A DNA stretch of 22,135 nt from Leptospiraceae bacterium (GTDB taxonomy: Bacteria; Spirochaetota; Leptospiria; Turneriellales; Turneriellaceae), in NCBI GenBank assembly GCA_016788945.1, contig JAEUSA010000399.1:1-22135 (forward strand), given 5' to 3'. The position numbers and the translations under genes are program-made. Below are positions 16,227 to 22,135 of this stretch, one piece after another (the first letter of the stretch is position 1; every line of letters begins with the position of its first letter). The notes below the pieces were generated by a model. It ran no database searches and was not told the origin of the DNA. It saw only the letters and a list, made by a program, of their open reading frames with translations.

Positions 16227-16583
16227 TTAAGCGGCTTTGGCTTTAGGCTTGAGGTCGTCTAAGGCCGGCAGATTGATGTTATACTTGGCCAGTTCGACGC
16301 GAACTTTGGCATAAGTGTCATCGATCGATTCACCGATTTTCGACTGATATTCAGAAATTTGTTTCAGCAGGTCTTTCACGGTATCGCGAACTTTGACGAC
16401 AACTTCAGAATTGTCGGTTTGACCTTTGAGTTGCAGATCGCTGAGCGCTTTCTTGAGGTTATCCTGTGTTTCTGTTACAAACTCAGCGGCCTGTTTTTGT
16501 TTGTCGGCGACGGTTTCGCGCACGCCCACATAGGCACCCAAAGTGGTGTTCACAATTTCTTTTACGTTCTTTTCCAGTGACAT
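16227..16583 (-). CDS. Phasin-like amphipathic helical protein
   Basis: The 118 residues are almost entirely helical by composition, with heptad-like runs (VRETVADKQKQAAEFVTET, VRDTVKDLLKQISEYQSKI) and a Lys/Ala-rich tail LKPKAKAA. No Cys, signal peptide or membrane segment is present. This fits phasin-family proteins, which coat polyhydroxyalkanoate granules or act as small helical lipid- or protein-binding proteins; the lysine-rich tail also occurs in such proteins. No PHA synthase or depolymerase is nearby, so a granule role is not established. The start is ATG 16581-16583 with GGAGG 4-5 bases upstream; an earlier ATG at 16596-16598 lacks this. It is transcribed alone, with its own promoter region, dyad and terminator. 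Confidence 0.72.
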   Translation of the reverse strand: MSLEKNVKEIVNTTLGAYVGVRETVADKQKQAAEFVTETQDNLKKALSDLQLKGQTDNSEVVVKVRDTVKDLLKQISEYQSKIGESIDDTYAKVRVELAKYNINLPALDDLKPKAKAA

Positions 16584-16599
16584 TTTCCCTCCAGGCATC

Positions 16600-16628
16600 T
16601 GGTGCGTTGCACTTGATGCGATGCACCA
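16600..16628 (-). promoter_or_regulatory. Imperfect 12+12 dyad at the phasin-like promoter (candidate operator)
   Basis: Arms TGGTGCGTTGCA (16600-16611) and TGCGATGCACCA (16617-16628) are complementary at 10 of 12 positions around a 5-base centre. The dyad covers the predicted transcription start, just downstream of the -10. A dimeric repressor site is the simplest reading. The transcript could also fold into a 5'-leader hairpin, with two mismatches, just before the Shine-Dalgarno. Confidence 0.5.
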
Positions 16629-16655
16629 TAAAATGAGGGCGATTCAACCCGTCAA
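16627..16655 (-). promoter_or_regulatory. Candidate promoter of the phasin-like gene
   Basis: On the minus strand TTGACG (16650-16655) is followed by exactly 17 bases and then TTTATG (16627-16632). The -35 is good (five of six) but the -10 is weak (three of six). The predicted start lies about 35 bases before the ATG, inside the dyad at 16600-16628. Confidence 0.45.
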
Positions 16656-16685
16656 GCGAAATGACTGAATCGGCATAGCGGGTGG

Positions 16686-16772
16686 TCAAAAGTCATAACC
16701 GGCGCCTATCATGAAATACGAGGTCAATCCGCGGCTATCATAGATAAACCGTAGGTTGGGCGCCACCCCCCT
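16686..16772 (-). pseudogene. Remnant of an outer membrane beta-barrel gene (last two strands)
   Basis: Minus-strand reading up to TGA 16686-16688 gives GVAPNLRFIYDSRG then LTSYFMIGAGYDF and stop: one amphipathic strand, a turn, and a final strand ending in Gly-x-Gly-Tyr-x-Phe. This matches the closing strands of the intact barrels in this window (LGAGYEIF at 21078 and LGVGYTFF at 21112). Upstream of GVAP the frame runs into the C/G hairpin at 16761-16788 and then antisense to the + gene, with no signal peptide or earlier strands. I read it as the 3' end of a deleted barrel gene. It is short, so chance similarity remains possible. Confidence 0.5.
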
Positions 16773-16788
16773 GAACAGGGGGGTGGCG
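16761..16788. repeat. 11-bp perfect hairpin with TGAACA/TGTTCA loop
   Basis: CGCCACCCCCC (16761-16771) and GGGGGGTGGCG (16778-16788) pair perfectly around a 6-base loop. On the + strand it is followed by TGTTTCTTTTTG, which would make it a strong intrinsic terminator, yet no + gene lies upstream. It is 40 bases before the + gene at 16829 and shares loop and orientation with the hairpin at 16162-16178. Confidence 0.6.
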
Positions 16789-16828
16789 TGTTTCTTTTTG
16801 CCTGTTCCGCGATCATCATACCGCGAGC

Positions 16829-17224
16829 ATGACTGCAGTGAAGCTCCAGAAATGGAAATCTTACTCAACCGACGAAATCGTCGCGCTGGCGTGCGATTTG
16901 TATGCAGCCTTGAGCGGGCAACACCTCGAACCCTCGCGCTGTGTCGAGGTATGGCGCGACGACAGCCTCAAAGGAAAATCCGCCATGTACACGATCGAAC
17001 ACGGATTTCTGTTAGGTTCAGCGCAGCAAGGTCTCACGGTGCGCGTGACCGAGAGCTGGGCAGACGGGAGCGCAGACGACCATCTTGTTTCAACCTCGGT
17101 TCGCGTGCAGGCATGTGGTGGTATCAGTTTCTCCCTGCAGCAGCGACTCGGTCAGCTGACGCTCGAGTGTAGCGCTGAGGCGGAGCCCGAGGCTCGCTGC
17201 CAGCAACTATTTGAATCAAGATAA
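16829..17224 (+). CDS. Hypothetical protein, 131 residues
   Basis: I do not recognise a family. The protein has no signal peptide or membrane segment. It opens with a helical part (STDEIVALACDLYAALSGQ), followed by alternating strands (SAMYTIEHGFLLGSAQQGL, LTVRVTESW, VSTSVRVQACGGISFSLQQ) that suggest a small alpha+beta fold. Three of its four cysteines are scattered without a metal-site pattern. The start ATG 16829 has only a weak GCGAG upstream. The gene is followed after 57 bases by the hemerythrin gene in the same direction, so the two may be co-transcribed. Reading in the +2 frame gives an Arg-rich product typical of an out-of-frame shadow, which supports this frame. Confidence 0.6.
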   Translation: MTAVKLQKWKSYSTDEIVALACDLYAALSGQHLEPSRCVEVWRDDSLKGKSAMYTIEHGFLLGSAQQGLTVRVTESWADGSADDHLVSTSVRVQACGGISFSLQQRLGQLTLECSAEAEPEARCQQLFESR

Positions 17225-17237
17225 AAAGACACGGTAA

Positions 17238-17253
17238 TCCAGTATTTACTGGA
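17238..17253. promoter_or_regulatory. Short palindrome upstream of the hemerythrin gene
   Basis: TCCAGT-ATTT-ACTGGA is a perfect 6+6 dyad with a 4-base centre, 28 bases before the hemerythrin ATG. It could be an operator or a small leader hairpin. It is not a match to a regulator site I know, and at this size it may be chance. Confidence 0.25.
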
Positions 17254-17281
17254 CGGCCTAATCGCTGATTCGCAATAGGCT

Positions 17282-18412
17282 ATGGCGGCGAACACAGGTA
17301 CCCTCGAAGCCCTTGGCATAGGGCCCGATTTTCAGGAGAATCTCAAGCAGTTCTGGCTGCGCAATAATCTCAAGCTTGACATACCGGTTGTCGACCTGCA
17401 GCATATCTGGCTGGTTTATCTGATTATGGAGCTCGAAAACGAGCTGTTGATTGCGGCTGGTGAGGCACTCCCCGAAGAAAAGGTGCGCAAAATCATGGGC
17501 GACCTATTGGGTTTTGCCACAGAACATTTTAGTCTTGAAGAAGATCTTTTTCTAGCGTTTGACATACCCGATGCGATGGAGCATGCCGACAAGCACAGGC
17601 ATTTTGTGCAGTTTCTTTCTGAGCGCGCCAGCGAAGTAAAAAGCGGTAAACATGATTCGGTGAAAACTCTGGTGTCGTTTCTTAAAGACTGGCTGACGAT
17701 GCATATTCTCAGAGATGATAAGCATTATGCCGACTATTACCATGATACCGGTGCGGATCTCAAACAGTATTTCCAGCGCCAGATCGAAAAACACGCGCTC
17801 ACGATCGACCGCGGTCAGGTCGCCGTCTACAAGCTCGTTTCCGAATCGAATGAAGTCCATGAGATCGTGAATGAGAATATCGCGAGCAATGTCGTAAAAA
17901 TATGGAACTCCAATAACCTGAGTACACAGATACCCATTATCGATCTGCAGCACTTGTGGCTGATCCACATGGTTGTCGAACTCGATCTTGCCAGCCGGAG
18001 CCGCAATATGGCAACCAGCGCGCGCGAAAAAATCTGTCAGCGTGTTGTGCAGCAGGCAACGCAGTACGCGCACGAACACTTTACCACCGAAGAGCGCATT
18101 ATGGAAAAATTCAAATTTGCCGAAATTTCCGGACATATGCGCCAGCATCAGGGATTTCGCGAATTTGTTGCCCGCCGAGCGCTCGAATTTCGCCGCGGCG
18201 ATACACAGGCTGCCATTAAGTTGGTACACGATCTACGCGAGTGGCTATTATCACACATCGCGATTGAAGACCATAAAATCACGATTGCGCTGAAAAACCA
18301 TCTGAACGACGTGCAAAAATTTGTTCGGGAGCTCATCAACAGTGGCGAGATCACGCTGCGCAAAAAACAAATCGACCTGTACAATCAGGTCTGTGGGTTG
18401 CAGCGTGTGTAG
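17282..18412 (+). CDS. Bacteriohemerythrin with two hemerythrin domains
   Basis: Each half of the 376-residue protein is a four-helix hemerythrin domain with a full set of di-iron ligands. Domain 1 (about 22-165) has H41 (DLQH), H82 and E86 (EHFSLE), H101 and H105 (HADKH), and H141 and D146 (HILRDD). Domain 2 (about 205-345) has H224 (DLQH), H266 and E270 (EHFTTE), H285 and H289 (HMRQH), and H325 and D330 (HIAIED). Hemerythrins bind O2 reversibly, and in bacteria they serve O2 storage, delivery or sensing. There is no signal peptide, so it is cytoplasmic. The two halves are clear tandem copies (LDIPVVDLQHIWL and TQIPIIDLQHLWL). A C-terminal helix of about 35 residues has no recognised function. 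No fused signalling domain is present, favouring an O2-carrier or iron role over chemosensing. Confidence 0.93.
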   Translation: MAANTGTLEALGIGPDFQENLKQFWLRNNLKLDIPVVDLQHIWLVYLIMELENELLIAAGEALPEEKVRKIMGDLLGFATEHFSLEEDLFLAFDIPDAMEHADKHRHFVQFLSERASEVKSGKHDSVKTLVSFLKDWLTMHILRDDKHYADYYHDTGADLKQYFQRQIEKHALTIDRGQVAVYKLVSESNEVHEIVNENIASNVVKIWNSNNLSTQIPIIDLQHLWLIHMVVELDLASRSRNMATSAREKICQRVVQQATQYAHEHFTTEERIMEKFKFAEISGHMRQHQGFREFVARRALEFRRGDTQAAIKLVHDLREWLLSHIAIEDHKITIALKNHLNDVQKFVRELINSGEITLRKKQIDLYNQVCGLQRV

Positions 18413-18528
18413 CTCAGAAAACAATCCAGACGGCCTGAACCTTCTCTGATCCCGACCAGAGCGCAAAACTTGTTAAAACGGCTGACAAGCTGTTCAAAAT
18501 TCCGGCAACGCCTTCGTGGGCGGCGAAT

Positions 18529-18819
18529 ATGTTACCGCGTACTCTTTGCATCCTCTTCATGGCCACGGTGATTTGTTGCCGGGCTTCAGAAAAAACCCGG
18601 CTTACTTATGACCAGCACTGCGCCGCCTGCCATGAAACCGGCGCCGGCGGTGCACCGGCGCGCCAAGCCAAAATGGATTGGGAAATACGCCGCAACCAAA
18701 AACCTCAGGAACTGCTTGCCTCTGTGCGGCGTGGCTTCGTCGGCATGCCTCCCTCGGGCCGCTGCCTGAACTGCAGCGACGGCGAACTGCTTGAGGTCAT
18801 CAAGTACATGCGTGACTGA
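18529..18819 (+). CDS. Small periplasmic mono-haem cytochrome c (c5-like)
   Basis: The 96 residues begin with a signal peptide (RTLCILFMATVICCRAS). The haem c attachment motif CAACH is at 31-35. Met73 in GFVGMPPSG is the likely axial ligand, and C79/C82 (RCLNC) match the extra disulfide of cytochrome c5-type proteins; the end SDGELLEVIKYMRD is typical of that family. It should carry single electrons in the periplasm. The start is ATG 18529 with weak Shine-Dalgarno character. The oxidoreductase gene begins one base after its stop, so the two are probably a functional electron-transfer pair. Confidence 0.9.
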   Translation: MLPRTLCILFMATVICCRASEKTRLTYDQHCAACHETGAGGAPARQAKMDWEIRRNQKPQELLASVRRGFVGMPPSGRCLNCSDGELLEVIKYMRD

Positions 18820-18820
18820 A

Positions 18821-20536
18821 ATGCCCGCTGCGCTGCCGCGTATGTTTTCCTTTGTGTTCTACCTCTTCTGGTGCCTGCTGTCACTGGTGGTGGCAGTTCT
18901 TTTGGCAGTTTCTGCCGCATGGAAAGCGCCGGCCTACCATGTCCTCGAATTCGGTGGGGCGACGATGGCCCTGTTGTGTTCGCTGCTGCCGTTTTTTTCG
19001 TTCGGTCGCCGTTTGCTGCAGAAGCCGTTCGATGCTGTGCGCTGGCTGTTCAGCGGCTATTTGCGCCCGGTTCTGATTGTGTCACTGTTAACCGTAATCG
19101 CCATCGCGCTTTGGCCGAAGCGGTACACACCCGCGGTAAAACCCGCCGCAAAGGTGGCCGTAATCGGTGGTGGCAGCGCGGGCGTGCATGCGGCATGGGT
19201 GCTCTACCAGAATGGTGTGGATTTTCAGCTATTCGAAGCCACTGACTATATCGGCGGCCATGCTCTGGCGCAGGATTTCCCCATCGGCGGCAAAAAATAC
19301 CCGATAGATCTCGGCTTCATTTTCGGTGCACCTTCTTCGTATAAAGAATTTAAGGCACTCATTGCCTTAAACGGCCTCGAGCGCACGCTGAGCCGGCTTT
19401 CTTATTACGCGCGCGTCAAGGGTACCGAGTGGGCAACAGAATCTCCGGAGACCCTTTCGGCTGAAGCTGAACGTTTTCATCGCCTTGCCGAAGCAGCGCA
19501 CGATGATCCCTCGCTCAACCTCGTACCGTTTGGCTGGTGGCTTAAATGGCACGGCTTCTCTGACAAATTTCGTGAAACGCACCTGACGCCGATGCTCGCG
19601 ATACTTTTCGTTTCCATCGAGGGCTTTTACGAACAATCGACGCGCTTTATTCTCAATATGTATTCGGGCAAAGGCAAGTGGATCGACTACCGCAATGGCG
19701 CCAGTTCGTGGGTAATCAAAGGTTCGAGCCGTGAGTATTATAAGAGACTGACTGAGCCATTCAAAGACCGGCTGCGTCTGCTCTCACCGGTCACGCGTGT
19801 TGAACGCAAAAACGGCAAAGTCATTGTCACTTGGGTTGATTCGCTCAGCCAGAAACGCAGCGAAGAGTTTTCATCCGTAATCCTCGCGACACCCGCTGAC
19901 GTGACTCGGCGCATTCTCGACACCGAGTGGTGGGAGAACTGGGCACTCGCGCAGGTGCGCTATACGCCGGTGATTGTCGAAATGCACGGCGACGGTTCGG
20001 TTTTGCCGGCGGAAAAAATGCGTCGCGCTTTTCATTATATACAACACACCGATGATCCGATGAGTTTTGAACTTGTCGGCCGCATGAACGAGGTGTTTGG
20101 TTACGGTAAACTCGACCCTGAACCGCTGATTAGTCTCAACCCGCGGCAGCGCGCCCTCAAGCCGATTGTTTCGCGCGTATGGCGCCATCACACTCAAGAC
20201 TTGTGGCATATTGCGATGATGGAAGTATTTCTCACACAGATGCAAGGGCGCGGCAATGTTTATTATGCCGGTGACTGGGTGAAATTCATCGGGCACGGAT
20301 TTGCTATGCGTACCGGTATGAACGCCGCGTGTAGAATCAGCGGCATCAAAAATGCCGCCGAACTCAAGAATCAGCCGAAGGTGGGTGCGTGCCGCGACGT
20401 GACGGTCATAGATGCACGAGATGCCGATGATAAAGAAGAAAAGATTCGCATCTGCAGCGCGGCCGATGCCTACCGCTATGTCACCGCCATTTCGTGCGGT
20501 GATATGCTGCCTGCTGAGCAGAAAATTGAACCATGA
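18821..20536 (+). CDS. Membrane-anchored FAD-dependent amine oxidase-like oxidoreductase
   Basis: From ATG 18821 the 571 residues start with three probable membrane helices (about 8-32, 42-62 and 82-98). A Rossmann FAD-binding motif follows: VAVIGGGSAGVHAAWVL (GxGxxG at 116-121), with the acidic residue ending strand 2 (FQLFEATDYIGGHA). The middle resembles flavin-containing amine oxidoreductases, or COG2907-like predicted NAD/FAD-binding proteins. The C-terminal flavin motif is YYAGDWVKFIGHGFAMRTG. The substrate is unknown; desaturation or oxidation of a lipid, amine or carotenoid-like compound is possible. An in-frame upstream start (18791) would overlap the cytochrome gene; I prefer 18821. 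The stop overlaps the next ATG (ATGA). Electrons could pass to the adjacent cytochrome c, though the flavin domain's side of the membrane is not certain. Confidence 0.85.
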   Translation: MPAALPRMFSFVFYLFWCLLSLVVAVLLAVSAAWKAPAYHVLEFGGATMALLCSLLPFFSFGRRLLQKPFDAVRWLFSGYLRPVLIVSLLTVIAIALWPKRYTPAVKPAAKVAVIGGGSAGVHAAWVLYQNGVDFQLFEATDYIGGHALAQDFPIGGKKYPIDLGFIFGAPSSYKEFKALIALNGLERTLSRLSYYARVKGTEWATESPETLSAEAERFHRLAEAAHDDPSLNLVPFGWWLKWHGFSDKFRETHLTPMLAILFVSIEGFYEQSTRFILNMYSGKGKWIDYRNGASSWVIKGSSREYYKRLTEPFKDRLRLLSPVTRVERKNGKVIVTWVDSLSQKRSEEFSSVILATPADVTRRILDTEWWENWALAQVRYTPVIVEMHGDGSVLPAEKMRRAFHYIQHTDDPMSFELVGRMNEVFGYGKLDPEPLISLNPRQRALKPIVSRVWRHHTQDLWHIAMMEVFLTQMQGRGNVYYAGDWVKFIGHGFAMRTGMNAACRISGIKNAAELKNQPKVGACRDVTVIDARDADDKEEKIRICSAADAYRYVTAISCGDMLPAEQKIEP

Positions 20537-21078
20537 TGCGCATGCAGAGCATTCTTGTCGCACTGCTCGTAACGGGCGGTACATACGGCATTAATCCGCT
20601 TTTCAGTGATAAATCCGAAACCGTGTTTGGCAGGGCTATCGATCGGGGTGGATTTCATTTTCAGTTTGCACTCGGCGCCGGTGCCGGCACGCGCGCCTCG
20701 GGTACATTCAGCAACGTTGAACTCGGCTACACCTTTCGGCAAAGTGACCTCACCGTCATGTTTTGGCATCCGATGATTGAAAACGATTCGCACCAGAGCC
20801 CGACAATTGCCAGTCGCTATCAACCCGTGGTGATCGGGCTCAAACGCACCTGCTTCTACGCCGACCTCACCTGCAAGGTAGGCGCCGGTGGTTCGGGTTC
20901 GCACGAACCAGATTTTTCCAATGCTTCGATCGGCTTCGGCGCTGCCTGGGGTTGGGATCTCCACTTTCCCGCGTTTACCGGTCATGGTTTTACGCTCGGC
21001 TTCACTGTGCACCACGTGATTCTGCCCAACCGCAGCCACCATGCAATCTCGTTAGGCGCTGGTTACGAGATCTTTTGA
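20533..21078 (+). CDS. Outer membrane beta-barrel protein (predicted), paralogue of the convergent gene
   Basis: The 181 residues have a signal peptide (MRMQSILVALLVTGGTYG, cleavage near residue 19) and an all-strand body that ends ISLGAGYEIF, with the C-terminal Phe typical of BAM substrates. It is homologous along its length to the convergent gene ending at 21112: GGFHFQFALGAG matches GGFHFQLQLGWG, and HHAISLGAGYEIF matches HHFWGALGVGYTFF. The length suggests about eight strands. The start overlaps the oxidoreductase stop (ATGA at 20533-20536), so it is co-translated with the cytochrome/FAD pair. A second ATG at 20536 is equally possible. The function is unknown. Confidence 0.75.
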   Translation: MMRMQSILVALLVTGGTYGINPLFSDKSETVFGRAIDRGGFHFQFALGAGAGTRASGTFSNVELGYTFRQSDLTVMFWHPMIENDSHQSPTIASRYQPVVIGLKRTCFYADLTCKVGAGGSGSHEPDFSNASIGFGAAWGWDLHFPAFTGHGFTLGFTVHHVILPNRSHHAISLGAGYEIF

Positions 21079-21114
21079 CGCGTTGGGCGGGGAACGGCCA
21101 CGCCCAATGCGTCA
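21076..21114. terminator. Shared inverted repeat at the convergent ends of two barrel genes
   Basis: TGACGCGTTGGGCG (21076-21089) and CGCCCAATGCGTCA (21101-21114) pair at 13 of 14 positions around an 11-base loop. The outermost TGA and TCA are the stop codons of the two convergent genes. It lacks a T-run on either strand, so it may be a 3'-end stabilising stem or a weak bidirectional terminator rather than a classical one. Confidence 0.55.
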
Positions 21115-21648
21115 GAAAAAGGTATAACCCACGCCCAGAGCTCCCCAGAAGTGATGCCGCGGAATGAAGGCGTGGAGAAACTGCAGGCTGAGCGTAATGC
21201 CCGATGTCTGGAAGAGCGGCAGGTCGTAGTCGAGACCGTAGCTGATGCCGAGACCGGCAGTAGCCTTGATGCCGTCGGTCTGGTCGTGAATGCCGCCTAA
21301 ACCCGCGGCTCCTTTGGCGACCAGACGGTTATTCCACACGGGCTGTTTGACCATCAGCATCCAGCCGCCGACAAGATGCTCGCCGCCTGCAGGCATTGCA
21401 AAACCCTTTGACTGAATGAATGTGTGGTCGAGTGCGATGGTGGTTTTCGATTTGCGCAGAGTGCCGCCGATTTCCATGTTGTGAAACAAACCGCCGCTCG
21501 TCGGGCCATACCCCCAGCCTAACTGCAGCTGAAAATGAAACCCGCCGCGCACAGGATATTTTTCACCCTGTGCTTCATCTTGGGCAGAAAGCCCAGTTGT
21601 GGAAGCGGCGATAACGCAGAGCAGCAGGTAATGGCACAAGACACGCAT
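21112..21648 (-). CDS. Outer membrane beta-barrel protein (predicted), paralogue of the + neighbour
   Basis: The 178 residues carry a signal peptide (MRVLCHYLLLCVIAASTTGLSA, cleavage before QDEAQ) and strands throughout, ending in WGALGVGYTFF. Similarity to the 20533-21078 product covers the first strand (GGFHFQ), FHNMEIGGTLRKS versus FSNVELGYTFRQS, a central AAGLGG, and the last two strands, so the pair arose by duplication with inversion. No lipobox, enzyme motif or ligand-binding signature is seen. The gene follows the TetR-type regulator on the same strand after 54 bases, which makes that regulator a candidate controller. No convincing -35/-10 was found in the gap. Confidence 0.75.
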   Translation of the reverse strand: MRVLCHYLLLCVIAASTTGLSAQDEAQGEKYPVRGGFHFQLQLGWGYGPTSGGLFHNMEIGGTLRKSKTTIALDHTFIQSKGFAMPAGGEHLVGGWMLMVKQPVWNNRLVAKGAAGLGGIHDQTDGIKATAGLGISYGLDYDLPLFQTSGITLSLQFLHAFIPRHHFWGALGVGYTFF

Positions 21649-21702
21649 AGCTTACCACCAAAGACAAATCTGGGCTGTAAACATCTTGCATAAAGCTAAA
21701 AG

Positions 21703-22135
21703 CTATTTCTTCCCGGTGCCGAAGCGCGCAAGAAACGTGCGCACAATTTCGTGCTTGAGTACTTCGGCGCGGCTGCGACTCACTGCGTCGAAAAAGACTG
21801 TTGGCCACCAAATTCCTCCACCGATCATGGCTCCGAAAATCTCTGATGCAAGCTCGGCGTCATCGAAGCGCAGCCGGCTATCGGCGCGCGCCGCTTTGAG
21901 CCAGGGCACAAAGGTACCGTCGGGGTCGTGTATGCTACCGATTGCCTGCTGGGCGAGATGCGGGTAGCGCGCGAACACGCCAAAAATGACCTTTATCATG
22001 CCGACCCAGGTCGGGTTCGCAAGATTCGCCAGTTTGTACTCTGCAAATGCCAAAAGCTGCGACTCGAGGCTGAGCTTCGCATCGTAGCGAATCGCCGTTA
22101 CGGGTGCGCACTCTTTACCGATTTTCTGCAGCACC
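21703..22135 (-). CDS. TetR/AcrR-family regulator, C-terminal part (runs off the window)
   Basis: About 143 residues are visible, all helical, with no start inside the window that restores a DNA-binding domain. The pattern LLAFAEYKLANLANPTWVGM then FARYPHLAQQAI, followed by FVPWLKAA, LASEIFGAMIGGGIWW and a final helix, matches the ligand-binding and dimerisation half of AefR-like TetR regulators (TetR_C_7 type). The helix-turn-helix lies beyond 22135. Such proteins repress neighbouring transport or envelope genes until a small ligand binds. The beta-barrel gene downstream on the same strand could be part of its regulon. The family assignment rests on the C-terminal half only. Confidence 0.75.
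   Translation of the reverse strand, partial: VLQKIGKECAPVTAIRYDAKLSLESQLLAFAEYKLANLANPTWVGMIKVIFGVFARYPHLAQQAIGSIHDPDGTFVPWLKAARADSRLRFDDAELASEIFGAMIGGGIWWPTVFFDAVSRSRAEVLKHEIVRTFLARFGTGKK

Noticed and set aside
16756..17172. Alternative + frame overlapping the 131-residue hypothetical gene
   Set aside because: Very Arg-rich, begins inside the hairpin element, and has no fold-like pattern; typical of an out-of-frame reading.
17552..18229. 225-codon minus-strand frame opposite the hemerythrin gene
   Set aside because: Fully antisense to a gene with all metal ligands in frame; no motif or plausible ribosome binding site.
18438..18500. Short inverted repeats (CTCTG…CAGAG, CTTGT…ACAAG) between the hemerythrin and cytochrome genes
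   Set aside because: Arms of 5 bp without a T-run; too weak to call a terminator or operator.
19871..20584. 237-codon minus-strand frame opposite the FAD oxidoreductase
   Set aside because: Overlaps the coding strand of a recognised flavoprotein and the start of the next gene; composition is His/Arg-rich without domain signals.
1..22135. CRISPR array, tRNA, transposase or phage genes
   Set aside because: No regularly spaced direct repeats, no cloverleaf-like segment and no recognisable mobile-element protein were seen on either strand.

Overview
The window most likely comes from a spirochaete of the order Leptospirales, perhaps a Turneriella/Leptonema-type organism. This is an inference from the Leptospira-like ClpC, the class III cyclase behind a large membrane region, the abundant small beta-barrel proteins, the Gram-negative lipobox and the near-50% GC content. 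It is chromosomal and gene-dense. I saw no tRNA, rRNA, CRISPR array, transposase or phage gene.

Left part (1-4655): the end of an RsbW-type anti-sigma kinase on + converges on a minus-strand pair, clpC then rsmH. clpC has a good -35/-10 placed so that transcription would begin at its own ATG. rsmH has no ATG, GTG or TTG before its conserved N-terminus and probably starts at an ATA that overlaps the clpC stop. Divergent from clpC is a small cysteine-rich ferredoxin-like gene, followed by a convergent zinc-ribbon NUDIX hydrolase.

Middle (4804-10524, all +): two overlapping outer-membrane beta-barrel genes, a cupin-domain lipoprotein, a gap with several hairpins, and dnaE (DNA polymerase III alpha).

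Signalling block (10527-16108, all -): a tightly packed operon of a class III adenylate cyclase (two 7TM-like modules, GAF, catalytic domain), a NarL-type response regulator and a 7TM sensor histidine kinase with a degraded ATP lid. The cyclase stop codon lies in the ribosome binding site of the regulator. This is the most system-like unit in the window, together with the cytochrome/oxidoreductase operon below.

Right part (16182-22135): a phasin-like gene on - with an intrinsic terminator and a large dyad over its promoter. It is flanked by two hairpins that share the loop TGTTCA. One of these sits at the broken end of an outer-membrane-protein remnant. Then on + come an unrecognised 131-residue protein, a double-domain bacteriohemerythrin, and an overlapping set of cytochrome c, membrane-anchored FAD oxidoreductase and beta-barrel protein. 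The last barrel gene converges on its own paralogue, and a shared stem carries both stop codons. A partial TetR-type regulator ends the window. No gap between genes exceeds 300 bases.
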